Positions 32,236 to 40,297 of a stretch of 64,000 bases of DNA are shown here, piece by piece. The translations under genes were made by a program, and so were the position numbers. Origin of the DNA: Paraburkholderia guartelaensis (GTDB taxonomy: Bacteria > Pseudomonadota > Gammaproteobacteria > Burkholderiales > Burkholderiaceae); contig NZ_SMOD01000025.1 of the NCBI RefSeq assembly GCF_004353905.1, positions 62,001 through 126,000 of the forward strand, read 5' to 3'. The notes beneath the pieces are model-generated. The model searched no databases, was not told where the DNA came from, and worked only from the letters and a program-made list of their open reading frames with translations. Each line of letters opens with the position of its first letter. The first letter of the stretch is position 1.

Positions 32236-33396
32236 ATGACCACCCCCGCCGAGCCGTATCTCCTGACCCCCGGACCGCTCACCACCGCGGCTTCGACGAA
32301 GGCCGCGATGCAGCGCGACTGGGGCTCGTGGGACGCCGACTTCCGCGCCATGACCGCGCAGTTGCGCGCCGCGCTGCTCCAGATCGCCGGCGACGAGCGC
32401 GGTGAATATGACTGTGTGCCGTTGCAGGGCAGCGGCAGCTATTGCGTCGAGGCGATGCTCGGCAGTTTCGTGCCGCGAGACGGCCACGCGCTCGTGCTCG
32501 CCAACGGCGCGTATGGCAAGCGCATCGCGACGACGTTGCGCTACCTGGGCCGCCAGCACACCGTCCACGATACCGGCGACTACCTGCCGCCGCGCGCCGA
32601 AGACGTCGAGCAACTGCTGATCGCGAACCCGGACATCACGCATGTCGTCGTCGTGCACTGCGAGACCAGCTCGGGCATTTTGAACCCGATCGAGGCGATC
32701 GCGGCCGTGACGGCCCGCCAGGGTCGGCGGCTTCTGGTCGACTCGATGAGCGCGTTCGGCGCGGTGCCGCTCGACGTGCGCACGCTGCCGTGCGACGCGT
32801 TCGTCTCGTCGGCCAACAAGTGCATCGAGGGTGTGCCGGGCTTCGGCTTCGTGATCGCGAAAAAAGAAGTCCTGAACGATGCAAAGGGCGTGAGCCACTC
32901 GCTCGCGCTGGACATCCACGACCAGTGGGATGTCATGAACCGCACCGGCCAGTGGCGCTTCACGCCGCCCACGCACGCGGTGGCCGCGTTCATCGAGGCG
33001 CTGCGTCTGCATGCGCTCGAAGGCGGTCAGCCGGGTCGCCTTGCACGCTATGCGCGCAACCGCGACGTGCTCGTCGAGGGCATGCGCGGTCTCGGTTTCG
33101 AGCCGCTGCTGACCGAAGCCTGGCGCTCGCCCATCATCGTCACGTTCTTTTCGCCGGCCGATCCCGCATTCGACTTCACGCGCTTTTATGAGCTGATGAA
33201 GGCGCAGGGTTTCATCATCTATCCGGGCAAGCTGACCAGCGTGGAGAGCTTTCGCATCGGCTGCATCGGCGCGCTCGACGAAAACGTCATGCGCAGCGTC
33301 GTGGCCGCGTGTGGCGAAGCGCTGCGCACGCTCGGCGTGGCAAGCGCCGCGCCCGCGCCGGTCGATCTCGGCGCACGCGAAGCGCTCGCCGCTTGA
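32236..33396 (+). CDS. phnW: 2-aminoethylphosphonate--pyruvate transaminase
   Basis: PhnW moves the amino group of 2-aminoethylphosphonate to pyruvate, giving phosphonoacetaldehyde and alanine. The 386-residue PLP enzyme (class V fold) starts YLLTPGPLTT and has the GSGSYCVEAMLGS loop, the DSMSAFGAVPLD aspartate that contacts PLP, and the Schiff-base lysine in SSANKCIEGVPGFGF. The end, IIYPGKLTSVESFRIGCIGA, is a family signature. ggagccagc lies before ATG 32236; the frame stays open upstream but the family begins here. It precedes phnX by 54 bp, forming the classic phosphonatase pathway. Confidence 0.95.
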   Translation: MTTPAEPYLLTPGPLTTAASTKAAMQRDWGSWDADFRAMTAQLRAALLQIAGDERGEYDCVPLQGSGSYCVEAMLGSFVPRDGHALVLANGAYGKRIATTLRYLGRQHTVHDTGDYLPPRAEDVEQLLIANPDITHVVVVHCETSSGILNPIEAIAAVTARQGRRLLVDSMSAFGAVPLDVRTLPCDAFVSSANKCIEGVPGFGFVIAKKEVLNDAKGVSHSLALDIHDQWDVMNRTGQWRFTPPTHAVAAFIEALRLHALEGGQPGRLARYARNRDVLVEGMRGLGFEPLLTEAWRSPIIVTFFSPADPAFDFTRFYELMKAQGFIIYPGKLTSVESFRIGCIGALDENVMRSVVAACGEALRTLGVASAAPAPVDLGAREALAA

Positions 33397-33450
33397 TGCG
33401 TGCATACCGTTAAGACTCCACATCATCGATTTTTTAGCAGGATGCATGCA

Positions 33451-34254
33451 ATGAAACACGTCAAGGCAGTGATCTTCGACTGGGCCGGCACCGTGGTCGA
33501 CTACGGTTCGCGCGCGCCGATGGGCGCCTTCGTCGAGACCTTCGAGCAATTCGGCGTGCCGATCACGATCGACGAGGCGCGCGGGCCGATGGGCATGGCC
33601 AAGCGTCCGCACATCGCGGCGCTGATGGCGTTGCCGCGCGTCGCGGCGGCATGGGAAGCGCGCTACGGCCACGCGCCGGGCGAAGCCGATATCGACGCCG
33701 TATATGACGTCTTCGTGCCGAAGAACGTCGCCGTTGCCGCGCAGTACAGCGACGTCATTCCGGGCGTCGCGGCCGTGACTGCCGCGCTGGGCGCCGACGG
33801 CGTACGCATCGGCTCGACCACGGGCTACACGCGCGAGATCATCGACCAGATCGTGCCGGGCGCGAAGGCGCAGGGTTTCGATCCGGACAGCATTGTCTGC
33901 ACGGGCGACACGCCTGAGGGCCGGCCGTCGCCGTACATGATCTACCGCACGCTGCCGCAGCTCGGCGTGTGGCTCGCGCGCGACGCGATCAAGGTGGACG
34001 ACACCGAAGTCGGCATCGAGGAGGGCATCAACGGCGGGACGTGGGCGGTGGGTGTTGCGGTGAGCGGCAACGCGTTCGGCATGACGGAGGACGAAGTCCG
34101 CGCGCTCGCGCCCGACGAATTCGCTCGCCGACGCGCCGCGGCCGTGGAACGCCTGCGCGCGGCGGGCGCGCACTATGTGATCGACAGCGTCGCCGATCTG
34201 CTGCCCGTGGTGAACGAGATCGAAGCGCGGCTTGCCCGCGGAGAGCGGCCCTGA
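33451..34254 (+). CDS. phnX: Phosphonoacetaldehyde hydrolase (phosphonatase)
   Basis: PhnX cleaves the C-P bond of phosphonoacetaldehyde to acetaldehyde and phosphate. The 267-residue HAD-superfamily protein has the nucleophile loop VIFDWAGTVVDYG, and the cap domain carries the Schiff-base lysine region MGMAKRPHI. Motif II (GSTTGYTREI) and the acidic motif IV (VDDTEVGIEEG) follow, and CTGDTPEGRPSPYMIY is a family hallmark. ATG 33451 is preferred over the in-frame ATG 33442 because of spacing to agcagga. No phosphonate transporter gene is adjacent, so uptake must be encoded elsewhere. Confidence 0.95.
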   Translation: MKHVKAVIFDWAGTVVDYGSRAPMGAFVETFEQFGVPITIDEARGPMGMAKRPHIAALMALPRVAAAWEARYGHAPGEADIDAVYDVFVPKNVAVAAQYSDVIPGVAAVTAALGADGVRIGSTTGYTREIIDQIVPGAKAQGFDPDSIVCTGDTPEGRPSPYMIYRTLPQLGVWLARDAIKVDDTEVGIEEGINGGTWAVGVAVSGNAFGMTEDEVRALAPDEFARRRAAAVERLRAAGAHYVIDSVADLLPVVNEIEARLARGERP

Positions 34255-34295
34255 GCCCACCTGAAGGGCACTGAGCGCCACGTTGCGAAGAACGC

Positions 34296-34317
34296 GCAGG
34301 CGGCCTTGGCCGCCTGC
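34296..34317 (+). terminator. Hairpin after phnX
   Basis: A perfect 10-bp inverted repeat (gcaggcggcc / ggccgcctgc) around TT lies 42 bp after phnX. No T run follows, so it could be a weak terminator or processing site before ynfA. Confidence 0.4.
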
Positions 34318-34352
34318 GTTACCATGGGCACCCCTGCATCTGGCCGCTGCCC

Positions 34353-34670
34353 ATGAAGACGTTTCTGCTTTTCGTTGTGACCGCATTCGCCGAGATCATC
34401 GGCTGCTATCTGCCTTACCGCTGGCTGCGCGAAGGCGCGAGCGCATGGCTGCTCGTGCCCGCGGCGGCCTCGCTCGCGCTCTTCGCGTGGCTGCTCACGC
34501 TCCATCCTACGGCCGCCGGGCGCACCTATGCGGCCTACGGCGGCGTCTATGTCTGCGTGGCGATTCTCTGGCTCTGGGCCGTCGAGGCAATCCGGCCGAG
34601 CCCGTGGGACTGGGCCGGCATCGGCTTCACGCTGGCCGGCATGGCGCTCATCATGTTCCAGCCGCGTTGA
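34353..34670 (+). CDS. ynfA: YnfA family (UPF0060) membrane protein
   Basis: A 105-residue inner-membrane protein with four predicted transmembrane helices. It matches YnfA by FAEIIGCYLPYRWLREG, LHPTAAGRTYAAYGGVYV and the WDWAGIGFTLAGMALIM ending. YnfA is a small-multidrug-resistance-like protein; homologues have been implicated in efflux of toxic cations. The whole length is standard. It sits alone between phnX and a convergent thioesterase gene 12 bp away. Confidence 0.92.
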   Translation: MKTFLLFVVTAFAEIIGCYLPYRWLREGASAWLLVPAAASLALFAWLLTLHPTAAGRTYAAYGGVYVCVAILWLWAVEAIRPSPWDWAGIGFTLAGMALIMFQPR

Positions 34671-34682
34671 GCGGACCCGAAC

Positions 34683-35126
34683 TCAGCCGAGCGTATTGAC
34701 CTGCGGAAACTTGTCGCGGAAGGCCTGCGGCATCGGCACGACCTTTTTCGCTTCGTAATCGAAGAACACGAAGCCCGATTTCGCCATGGCGATGAGCGCG
34801 CCATCGGCGGGCCGCGTGATGCGGAAGATGATGTCGCCGCCGTACTTGTTGAAGTCCATGATGCCCACCTCGAAGCAGAGCGCGTCGCGCGCGTAGGCTT
34901 CGGCGCGATAGGTCGTGGCGAGGTCGGTGACGATGATGCTCGTGTGCGCGTCCTTCATGTCCTCGATGCCGGCGTCGAACAGAAAACGCGCGCGCGCCTC
35001 GGAAATCATCGAGATCATCGAATCGTTGGCGAGGTGATTGGCCGAATTGATGTCGGTGACGCGCACCGTGAGGTGCGTCGAGTAGTAGAACTGGTCTTCG
35101 GGAAAGTGGAGCTCGATGCGGGCCAT
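34683..35126 (-). CDS. Hotdog-fold acyl-CoA thioesterase (4-hydroxybenzoyl-CoA thioesterase group)
   Basis: A 147-residue single hotdog domain. The central pattern VRVTDINSANHLANDSMISMISEARARFLF resembles the 4HBT/YbgC-type active-site region, though the usual catalytic Asp-xx-xx-His spacing reads DINSANHL here. The strands DLATTYRAEAYARD, GDIIFRITR and SGFVFFDYEAKKVVPMP complete the fold. ATG 35126 begins the conserved part; upstream in-frame residues are not conserved. It is divergent from the acetyltransferase gene. The substrate is unknown. Confidence 0.85.
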   Translation of the reverse strand: MARIELHFPEDQFYYSTHLTVRVTDINSANHLANDSMISMISEARARFLFDAGIEDMKDAHTSIIVTDLATTYRAEAYARDALCFEVGIMDFNKYGGDIIFRITRPADGALIAMAKSGFVFFDYEAKKVVPMPQAFRDKFPQVNTLG

Positions 35127-35316
35127 GATGCGATGCAAAAAATTGGGGACGGGCGGTGCCACCGGGCTTGCGCGGCGTAGGCGCCGGGCCCGATTGTAAC
35201 GGGAGGCGCGCCGCCTCCGCCGTCAGCCCGGCGCTAGAATGCGTGAGCCTTTTGCGCCGAGGCGCAGGGGCACCCGCATTGTTCCAGGCACCCGCCACAT
35301 TCCATCGATTCCCGCC

Positions 35317-35958
35317 ATGACCGACACGCCAGGCTTCGCATCCCGATCCGCCGCCGAAGCCATTCCCGCGCCGCACGACCAGCCCACCCTGAACGGCCGC
35401 ACGGTCGCACTGCATCCGCTGTGTGCGCAAGACGCACCGCGCCTTGTCGCCGCGGCGGCGGACGGCGAACTCTGGAACCTGAAGGTGACGGTGGTGCCCG
35501 GGCCTGCGACTGTCGACGCCTGGATTGCCAGGGCGCTCGATGGCGTGCGCGCCGGCACCGTGATCCCGTTCACGATCCGCCTGCGCGAGAGCGATCGGGT
35601 GGTGGGGAGCACGCGCTTCTGGAAGGTCGACCGGGACAACCGCAAGCTGGAGATCGGCTCCACGTGGCTTGCGGCTTCGGCGCAGCGCACCATCGTGAAC
35701 ACGGAGGCGAAGTTTCTGATGCTGAGCTACGCCTTCGAAACGCTCGACTGCGTGCGCGTGCAATTCACGACCGACGTGCTCAACGCGAAGTCGCGCGCCG
35801 CGATCCTGCGCCTCGGCGCAAAGGAAGAGGGTGTGGTGCGGCGCGAGCGCATCATGCCGGACGGCCGCAAGCGCGACTCCGTGCGCTTTAGCATCATCGA
35901 GGACGAATGGCCCGAGGTGAAGGCGGGCCTGTTGCGCCGGTTACAGGCCGCCGGGTGA
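35317..35958 (+). CDS. GNAT family N-acetyltransferase (RimJ-like)
   Basis: A 213-residue acetyltransferase of the RimJ/RimL/YnaD-type GNAT group. The acceptor-side region reads VIPFTIRLRESDRVVGSTRF, then EIGSTWLAASAQRTIVNTEAKFLMLSYAFE and NAKSRAAILRLGAKEEGVVRRERIMPDGRKRDSV, which is the CoA-binding and C-terminal signature of this group. The acceptor could be a protein N-terminus or a small amine. ATG 35317 is used; the longer upstream frame is Arg-rich. It overlaps by 18 bp with a small Pro-rich ORF on the other strand. Confidence 0.88.
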   Translation: MTDTPGFASRSAAEAIPAPHDQPTLNGRTVALHPLCAQDAPRLVAAAADGELWNLKVTVVPGPATVDAWIARALDGVRAGTVIPFTIRLRESDRVVGSTRFWKVDRDNRKLEIGSTWLAASAQRTIVNTEAKFLMLSYAFETLDCVRVQFTTDVLNAKSRAAILRLGAKEEGVVRRERIMPDGRKRDSVRFSIIEDEWPEVKAGLLRRLQAAG

Positions 35959-36165
35959 GCGCTGCCGCGTCACGGCGGCGCGAGAATCCTGGCACAGCCG
36001 CTCGGGCGGCGCTTCAGGCGGCGGATCGCCTTCCGGCACGGGCGGCGGCTCGGCGTCCGGCACCGGAGGCGGTGGCGGACGATGCGGATTATCGGGCTCC
36101 TCGGTCGGCAGATGAGCCTCGGCGCCGCGCCGGACACGGGCGGCGGGAAGGAAATTCGAACGCAT
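35941..36165 (-). CDS. Small proline-rich hypothetical protein
   Basis: A 74-residue ORF with a central tract of about 35 residues dominated by Pro, Glu and Asp (PPPPPVPDAEPPPVPEGDPPP), so it is disordered. The start is supported by ggagaggt 3-8 bp before the ATG. The 3' end overlaps the last 18 bp of the acetyltransferase gene on the opposite strand. I believe similar short proteins occur in related genomes, but cannot verify that here. Function unknown. Confidence 0.5.
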   Translation of the reverse strand: MRSNFLPAARVRRGAEAHLPTEEPDNPHRPPPPPVPDAEPPPVPEGDPPPEAPPERLCQDSRAAVTRQRSPGGL

Positions 36166-36407
36166 AGACCTCTCCGGGATGCGCGAAGCGTGCGCCCGGT
36201 GCCACCTCGGGCCACCACAGGCACCGTGTTCGCGAGAATCCATTTGCCCGGGTGGGCGCAATCGCCGTGCCGCGCAACGCGCACGGGCCTGTCCGGGCCG
36301 GTATGAGGGTTGCTACGCTTTGTGCGGGGACCTCGCGGTCAGCTCGCTTCGGCTTTGCTGGGTCCTTGCACCAGGGCTCGCAACGTACTGAGGGAGGACC
36401 GATCGCC

Positions 36408-36755
36408 ATGCACACCCCACCGACGAAGGCTTTCGTGGCCGGTGCGCTCGCTTTCGCGCTCGTCCTGGAAGGGGCAGCGGCGCTCGCGCAGGACAACACC
36501 GGCGCGGATCGGCCGACCACGGCGCCGGCCACAGAGTCGAGCGGGGCGAAGGCCAACGGCGTGTACCCGGCGCCGACTCAGGGCGTCGAACAAGGCGTGC
36601 CCGCCAACAAAGGCGCACAGGCCACGCAAACGACGCATTCCTCCAAGCACAAAACGCATCACGCGAAAAAGCCGGTAAAAGGCGCGGCGAAAGAAACGAC
36701 AACCGGCGCAGCGGGCGCGTCGGCCGCGGCGGGCGGCAGCGATGCGAGGGAGTAA
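36408..36755 (+). CDS. Exported Ala/Thr/Lys-rich hypothetical protein
   Basis: A 115-residue protein with a signal peptide (residues about 1-27, ending ALAQ) and a low-complexity mature part rich in Ala, Thr, Gly, Lys and His (SSKHKTHHAKKPVK). Such proteins are common small periplasmic proteins of unknown function in this group. An agggagg Shine-Dalgarno sits at good spacing. It ends 4 bp before the cupin gene. Confidence 0.7.
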   Translation: MHTPPTKAFVAGALAFALVLEGAAALAQDNTGADRPTTAPATESSGAKANGVYPAPTQGVEQGVPANKGAQATQTTHSSKHKTHHAKKPVKGAAKETTTGAAGASAAAGGSDARE

Positions 36756-36759
36756 GACG

Positions 36760-37332
36760 ATGCACGAAAATCGCGCTTTTCATTTTCCGCGCAGTCTGCG
36801 CGAAAGCCGTTCGGCTCAACGCGAAAGCGGCGTCGAAACTTTCCTCCTCGCCGCGCATGGTTGGGTGCCGAACAACGCCAGGCTTCCCGTCATCGTCTAT
36901 CGGCGCGCGCTGGCGCCGGGCGCCCATGACCTTGCACGGGCCTTCAACGAACGCTTCGAGGCGAACGGCTGGCCGGTGCAATGGCTCGACAGCGTATTCG
37001 ACTATCACCATTTCCATTCCACGGCGCACGAGGTGCTGGGCGTGTTCGCCGGCACGGCCGAGCTGATACTCGGCGGTCCGGGCGGGCGCGTGCTGCGTGT
37101 GCATGCCGGCGACGCGCTGCTGCTGCCGGCCGGCACGGGTCATTGCCTGCTATCGCTGGCCGGCGGCTTTCGCGTGGCGGGCGGCTATCCGCGCGGACAG
37201 CAGTGGGACATCCGCCGCGAGGCGCTGACCGCGGCGGAGCTGCGGGCCATGCAGGCGCTTCCGTATCCCGCGAGCGATCCCGTTTACGGCGAACGTGGCC
37301 CGCTGATCGAGCACTGGCTCGCGCAGGCGTGA
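36760..37332 (+). CDS. YjlB-like cupin domain protein
   Basis: A 190-residue single-domain cupin. The metal-site pattern is FDYHHFHSTAHEVLGVFAGTAELILGG and, later, GDALLLPAGTGHCLLS, which supply the His/His/Glu and His ligands of motifs 1 and 2. This arrangement matches Bacillus YjlB-like proteins of unknown function. The start at 36760 lies 4 bp after the preceding stop and has ggag upstream, so translation is coupled to the exported protein gene. An enzymatic role is possible but unproven. Confidence 0.8.
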   Translation: MHENRAFHFPRSLRESRSAQRESGVETFLLAAHGWVPNNARLPVIVYRRALAPGAHDLARAFNERFEANGWPVQWLDSVFDYHHFHSTAHEVLGVFAGTAELILGGPGGRVLRVHAGDALLLPAGTGHCLLSLAGGFRVAGGYPRGQQWDIRREALTAAELRAMQALPYPASDPVYGERGPLIEHWLAQA

Positions 37333-37400
37333 GTGCGCCGGGCACAGCGCTTGCATTTGCGCGGTATTCACCGTGTTTTCGCACAAGGGAGGGGGATACC

Positions 37401-37844
37401 ATGACGACACAATCGAATCGCCCGCTGAATTCGCGTAACCTGGCTTGCCGCCGTGCATCCGCATTTGCCGTCGCGCTCGGGTGCGCGTTCGGCTGTGCGC
37501 TGGGCGTGCCGTCCGCCTCGCTCGCGCAGGGCGCTCCGCAATCGATCGCCGTGCAGCGCATGGCGACGGTGCAGTCGGGAACCGGCTTTCGCGCCTCGAA
37601 GCTCGTGGGCTCCGATGTCTACGACAATAGCGGCAGCAAGATCGGCGCGATCGACGACATCGTGCTCGAGTCGCCTAACGAAGGCGCGTTCGCAATTCTC
37701 TCCGTCGGCGGCTTCCTCGGTTTGGGCAAGCATCTCGTGGCTGTGCCGTTCAACGACCTGCGCATCGACAGCAAACAGATCGTGTTGCAGGCCGACAAGG
37801 CGCAACTGAAGGCCATGCCCGAGTTCAACTACGCGCACGAATGA
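37401..37844 (+). CDS. Exported PRC-barrel domain protein
   Basis: A 147-residue protein with a signal peptide (residues about 1-43, Ala/Cys-rich, ending SLAQG) and a PRC-barrel domain: FRASKLVGSDVYDNSGSKIGAIDDIVLES, then GGFLGLGKHLVAVPFNDL. PRC-barrels bind RNA or protein partners. Secreted ones of this type are often stress-induced. A gggaggggga Shine-Dalgarno stands before ATG 37401. It is separate from, but near, the PPK2 gene. Confidence 0.85.
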   Translation: MTTQSNRPLNSRNLACRRASAFAVALGCAFGCALGVPSASLAQGAPQSIAVQRMATVQSGTGFRASKLVGSDVYDNSGSKIGAIDDIVLESPNEGAFAILSVGGFLGLGKHLVAVPFNDLRIDSKQIVLQADKAQLKAMPEFNYAHE

Positions 37845-37981
37845 CGCGCTCGTACGGAAGTGTGATTGCCGGAGGTCAAGACGGTCAGTGCCTGAGTCTA
37901 AAGTCTTATTGCGCGCCCCTCGTCCACACACCATAGTGGATGGATGCCTCGTGTGAGGCGTCTGAAGCGGGGAGCGATTCA

Positions 37982-38803
37982 ATGGCGAAGAAAGAGGAAG
38001 TCAAGGCCCCGAGCGCAGCCGAGCCGGTGGAAAAACTCAGCGAAAAGGCCTATCAAAAGGAACTCGAGCGCTTGCACGGCGAACTCGTTCGCTTGCAGGA
38101 CTGGGTGGTTCAGAAGCGCCTCAGGGTATGCATCCTGTTCGAAGGCCGCGACGGCGCGGGCAAGGGCGGCACGATCAAGGCGCTCACCGAACGCGTGAGC
38201 CCGCGCGTGTTTCGCGTATTCGCACTGCCAGCGCCCACGGAGCGCGAGAAGTCGCAAATGTACTTCCAGCGCTACTTGCCGCTGCTGCCCGCCGCGGGCG
38301 AGATCGTGGTGTTCGACCGCAGCTGGTACAACCGTGCGGGCGTCGAGCGTGTGATGGGCTTTTGCACGCCGGAACAGGCGTCGGAATTCCTGCGCGGCGT
38401 GCCGCTCATCGAGCGCGCCATCATCGACTCGGGCACGATCCTCATCAAGTTCTGGCTCGAAGTGAGCCAGAAAGAGCAGACCCGGCGCCTCGAAGGGCGC
38501 ATCAACGACCCGCGCAAGATCTGGAAGCTTTCGCCCATGGACCTGCTGTCGTATAGCCGCTGGTACGACTATTCACGCGCGCGCGACGAGATGTTCGACA
38601 TGACGGACACGCCGGAATCCCCATGGTTCGTTGTCCGATCCGATGACAAGAAACGCGCGCGTCTGAACGTCATCAGCCATATTCTGAACACCATTCCATA
38701 CAAAGCGCTACCGCGCGAGAAAGTCACGCTGCCCGAGCGCCAGAAGGCACAAGGCTACCGCGACCCGAACTATTCCTACCGCTACGTGCAGGAGAAGTAC
38801 TGA
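37982..38803 (+). CDS. ppk2: Polyphosphate kinase 2 family protein
   Basis: PPK2 transfers phosphate between polyphosphate and nucleotides, usually making GTP or ATP from diphosphates. The 273-residue protein has Walker A FEGRDGAGKGGTIKAL, Walker B VVFDRSWYNRAGVE and the lid region with Arg-rich RRLEGRINDPRKIWKLSPMD. The single domain and length match class I PPK2. A Lys/Glu-rich N-terminal extension of about 25 residues is variable in the family. ggggag precedes ATG 37982. It lies in a run of stress-type genes. Confidence 0.94.
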   Translation: MAKKEEVKAPSAAEPVEKLSEKAYQKELERLHGELVRLQDWVVQKRLRVCILFEGRDGAGKGGTIKALTERVSPRVFRVFALPAPTEREKSQMYFQRYLPLLPAAGEIVVFDRSWYNRAGVERVMGFCTPEQASEFLRGVPLIERAIIDSGTILIKFWLEVSQKEQTRRLEGRINDPRKIWKLSPMDLLSYSRWYDYSRARDEMFDMTDTPESPWFVVRSDDKKRARLNVISHILNTIPYKALPREKVTLPERQKAQGYRDPNYSYRYVQEKY

Positions 38804-38817
38804 GCGGCATCGCATTC

Positions 38818-38848
38818 GATCCGGCGCGGCTTGCCGTCGCGCCGGATC
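38818..38848 (+). terminator. Strong hairpin after ppk2
   Basis: A perfect 10-bp inverted repeat (gatccggcgc / gcgccggatc) with an 11-nt loop starts 15 bp after the ppk2 stop. No T run follows, so it may stabilise the mRNA end instead of terminating. Confidence 0.5.
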
Positions 38849-38892
38849 AAACCACACTATGATCACGATTGAACGCTCACGAGGGGTAGACC

Positions 38893-39147
38893 ATGGCCGA
38901 TCTGCTGTTGGGTAATATCGACGAACACGTCACGGACGCCGAAATCAACGAGTTTCTGGAGCGCTACGGTTTTCCGCCGTACGACGCGATTCAGCGCATC
39001 GAGGGGGCGGGCCGCCCCGGCGCGCTGCTCACCTTCCACGCCGCGAGCGAGGAGGGACTGCGCCGGTTGCAGGGCCGCATCAACAACCTGTTCTGGCGCG
39101 ATCACACCATCAGTGCCCAGGTCATGCCGCCGGCACGCGAAGAGTAG
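38893..39147 (+). CDS. Small RRM-like RNA-binding protein
   Basis: An 84-residue protein with a beta-alpha-beta-beta-alpha-beta pattern like an RNA recognition motif. ADLLLGNIDEHVTDAEINEFLERYGF resembles RNP2 and the first helix, but the middle strand PGALLTFHAASEEGL lacks the aromatic RNP1 consensus. Single-stranded nucleic acid or protein binding is possible. An agggg-containing stretch precedes the ATG. It is followed by a bidirectional hairpin and the convergent arcC gene. Confidence 0.7.
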   Translation: MADLLLGNIDEHVTDAEINEFLERYGFPPYDAIQRIEGAGRPGALLTFHAASEEGLRRLQGRINNLFWRDHTISAQVMPPAREE

Positions 39148-39168
39148 GCGACACGGGAACACACAACT

Positions 39169-39207
39169 GGGCGCGCACCGCGGCTTCGCGAGCCTGGGTG
39201 CGCGCCC
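39169..39207. terminator. Hairpin between convergent genes
   Basis: A perfect 11-bp inverted repeat (gggcgcgcacc / ggtgcgcgccc) with a 17-nt loop sits between the RRM-like gene and arcC. On the plus strand it is followed by a short T run (attttc). It can mark the ends of both transcripts. Confidence 0.6.
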
Positions 39208-39261
39208 TGCATTTTCAGGCGCCGTTTCGAGGCGTCCGCTCCTGGTCCGAACAGACCGGCC

Positions 39262-40191
39262 TCAATAGAAGATCAAGCCCGGCCGCTCCGTGCTCACACG
39301 CGTGCCAGCGTTGCCCTGGGTGATCGCCACGATATCGGCCAGCGCGCCGATCACCGCATCCTTGCCGGTGTTGCGCGCAAATTCCGCGGCCGCCATGACC
39401 TTCGGCCCCATCGACCCCGCTGCGAAACCCAGCTTCTCCAGTTCGTCGGGATGCGCGCTCGCAATCGCCTTTTGCGACGGCTTGCTCCAGTCGACGTACG
39501 TGGCGTTCACGTCGGTGGCGATGATGAGCACGTCGGCCTCCAGCTCCTGCGCGAGCAGGGCGGAGCACAGATCCTTGTCGATCACCGCCTCCACGCCGCC
39601 CAGCTTGTGGCCTTCGCCGTAGAGCGTCGGAATGCCGCCGCCGCCCGCGCAAATCACGATCGTGCCGCGCTCGAGCAGCCATTTCACGGGGCGGATCTCG
39701 AAGATGTGCTTCGGCCGCGGGCTCGCCACGACACGGCGGAACTTGTCGCCGTCAGGGGCGATGGCCCAGCCGCGCTCGGCGGCGAGCTTCTCCGCCTGCT
39801 CCTTCGTGTAGACCGGGCCGATCGGCTTGCTCGGATGCTGGAACGCCGGATCGTTCGCGTCCACTTCGACCTGGGTGAGGATGGTCGCGAACGGCACCTC
39901 GTACGGCAGGAGATTGCCGAGTTCCTGCTCGATCATGTAGCCGATCATGCCCTCGGTCTGCGCGCCGAGCACGTCGAGCGGGTAGCCGGGCACCTCCTTG
40001 TAGGCCTCGCCCTGCAGCGCGAGCAGGCCGACCTGCGGCCCGTTGCCGTGGGCGATCACCAGTTCGTTGCCCTGCGCGATCTGCGAGATCTGGGTGGCCG
40101 CAAGGCGCACGTTTTCGCGCTGGTTCTCCGCCGTCATCGGCTCGCCGCGACGCAGCAGCGCGTTGCCGCCAAGCGCAATCACGATTCGCAT
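39262..40191 (-). CDS. arcC: Carbamate kinase
   Basis: ArcC makes ATP and carbamate from carbamoyl phosphate, the energy-yielding step of the arginine deiminase pathway. The 309-residue protein starts MRIVIALGGNALLRRGE. It has the HGNGPQVGLL loop, PVKWLLERGTIVICAGGGGIP, IDKDLCSALLA and the C-terminal GTRV segment of the amino-acid kinase fold. ggag precedes the ATG. It is the last gene of arcDABC and is separated from arcB by 106 bp that hold a very stable hairpin. Confidence 0.95.
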   Translation of the reverse strand: MRIVIALGGNALLRRGEPMTAENQRENVRLAATQISQIAQGNELVIAHGNGPQVGLLALQGEAYKEVPGYPLDVLGAQTEGMIGYMIEQELGNLLPYEVPFATILTQVEVDANDPAFQHPSKPIGPVYTKEQAEKLAAERGWAIAPDGDKFRRVVASPRPKHIFEIRPVKWLLERGTIVICAGGGGIPTLYGEGHKLGGVEAVIDKDLCSALLAQELEADVLIIATDVNATYVDWSKPSQKAIASAHPDELEKLGFAAGSMGPKVMAAAEFARNTGKDAVIGALADIVAITQGNAGTRVSTERPGLIFY

Positions 40192-40228
40192 GTCTGACTC
40201 CCAAGGTTATGCGTGTCGGTGAAGCGGG

Positions 40229-40279
40229 GCGCATGCGCTGCGTTACCGGGTCTGCAACCCGGTCGCGCAGCGCACGCGC
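40229..40279 (-). other. Stable intercistronic mRNA hairpin between arcB and arcC
   Basis: A 51-nt near-perfect hairpin. The core arms accgggt (40245-40251) and acccggt (40257-40263) enclose a 5-nt loop. Outer arms gcgctgcg / cgcagcgc (8 bp) and a further GCGC pair extend it across two small internal mismatches. It is not followed by a T tract on the minus strand. Intercistronic hairpins of this kind usually block exonucleases or slow polymerase and so set different levels of the flanking cistrons. Confidence 0.6.
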
Positions 40280-40297
40280 CTCGTCAAGCGGTGCGGC

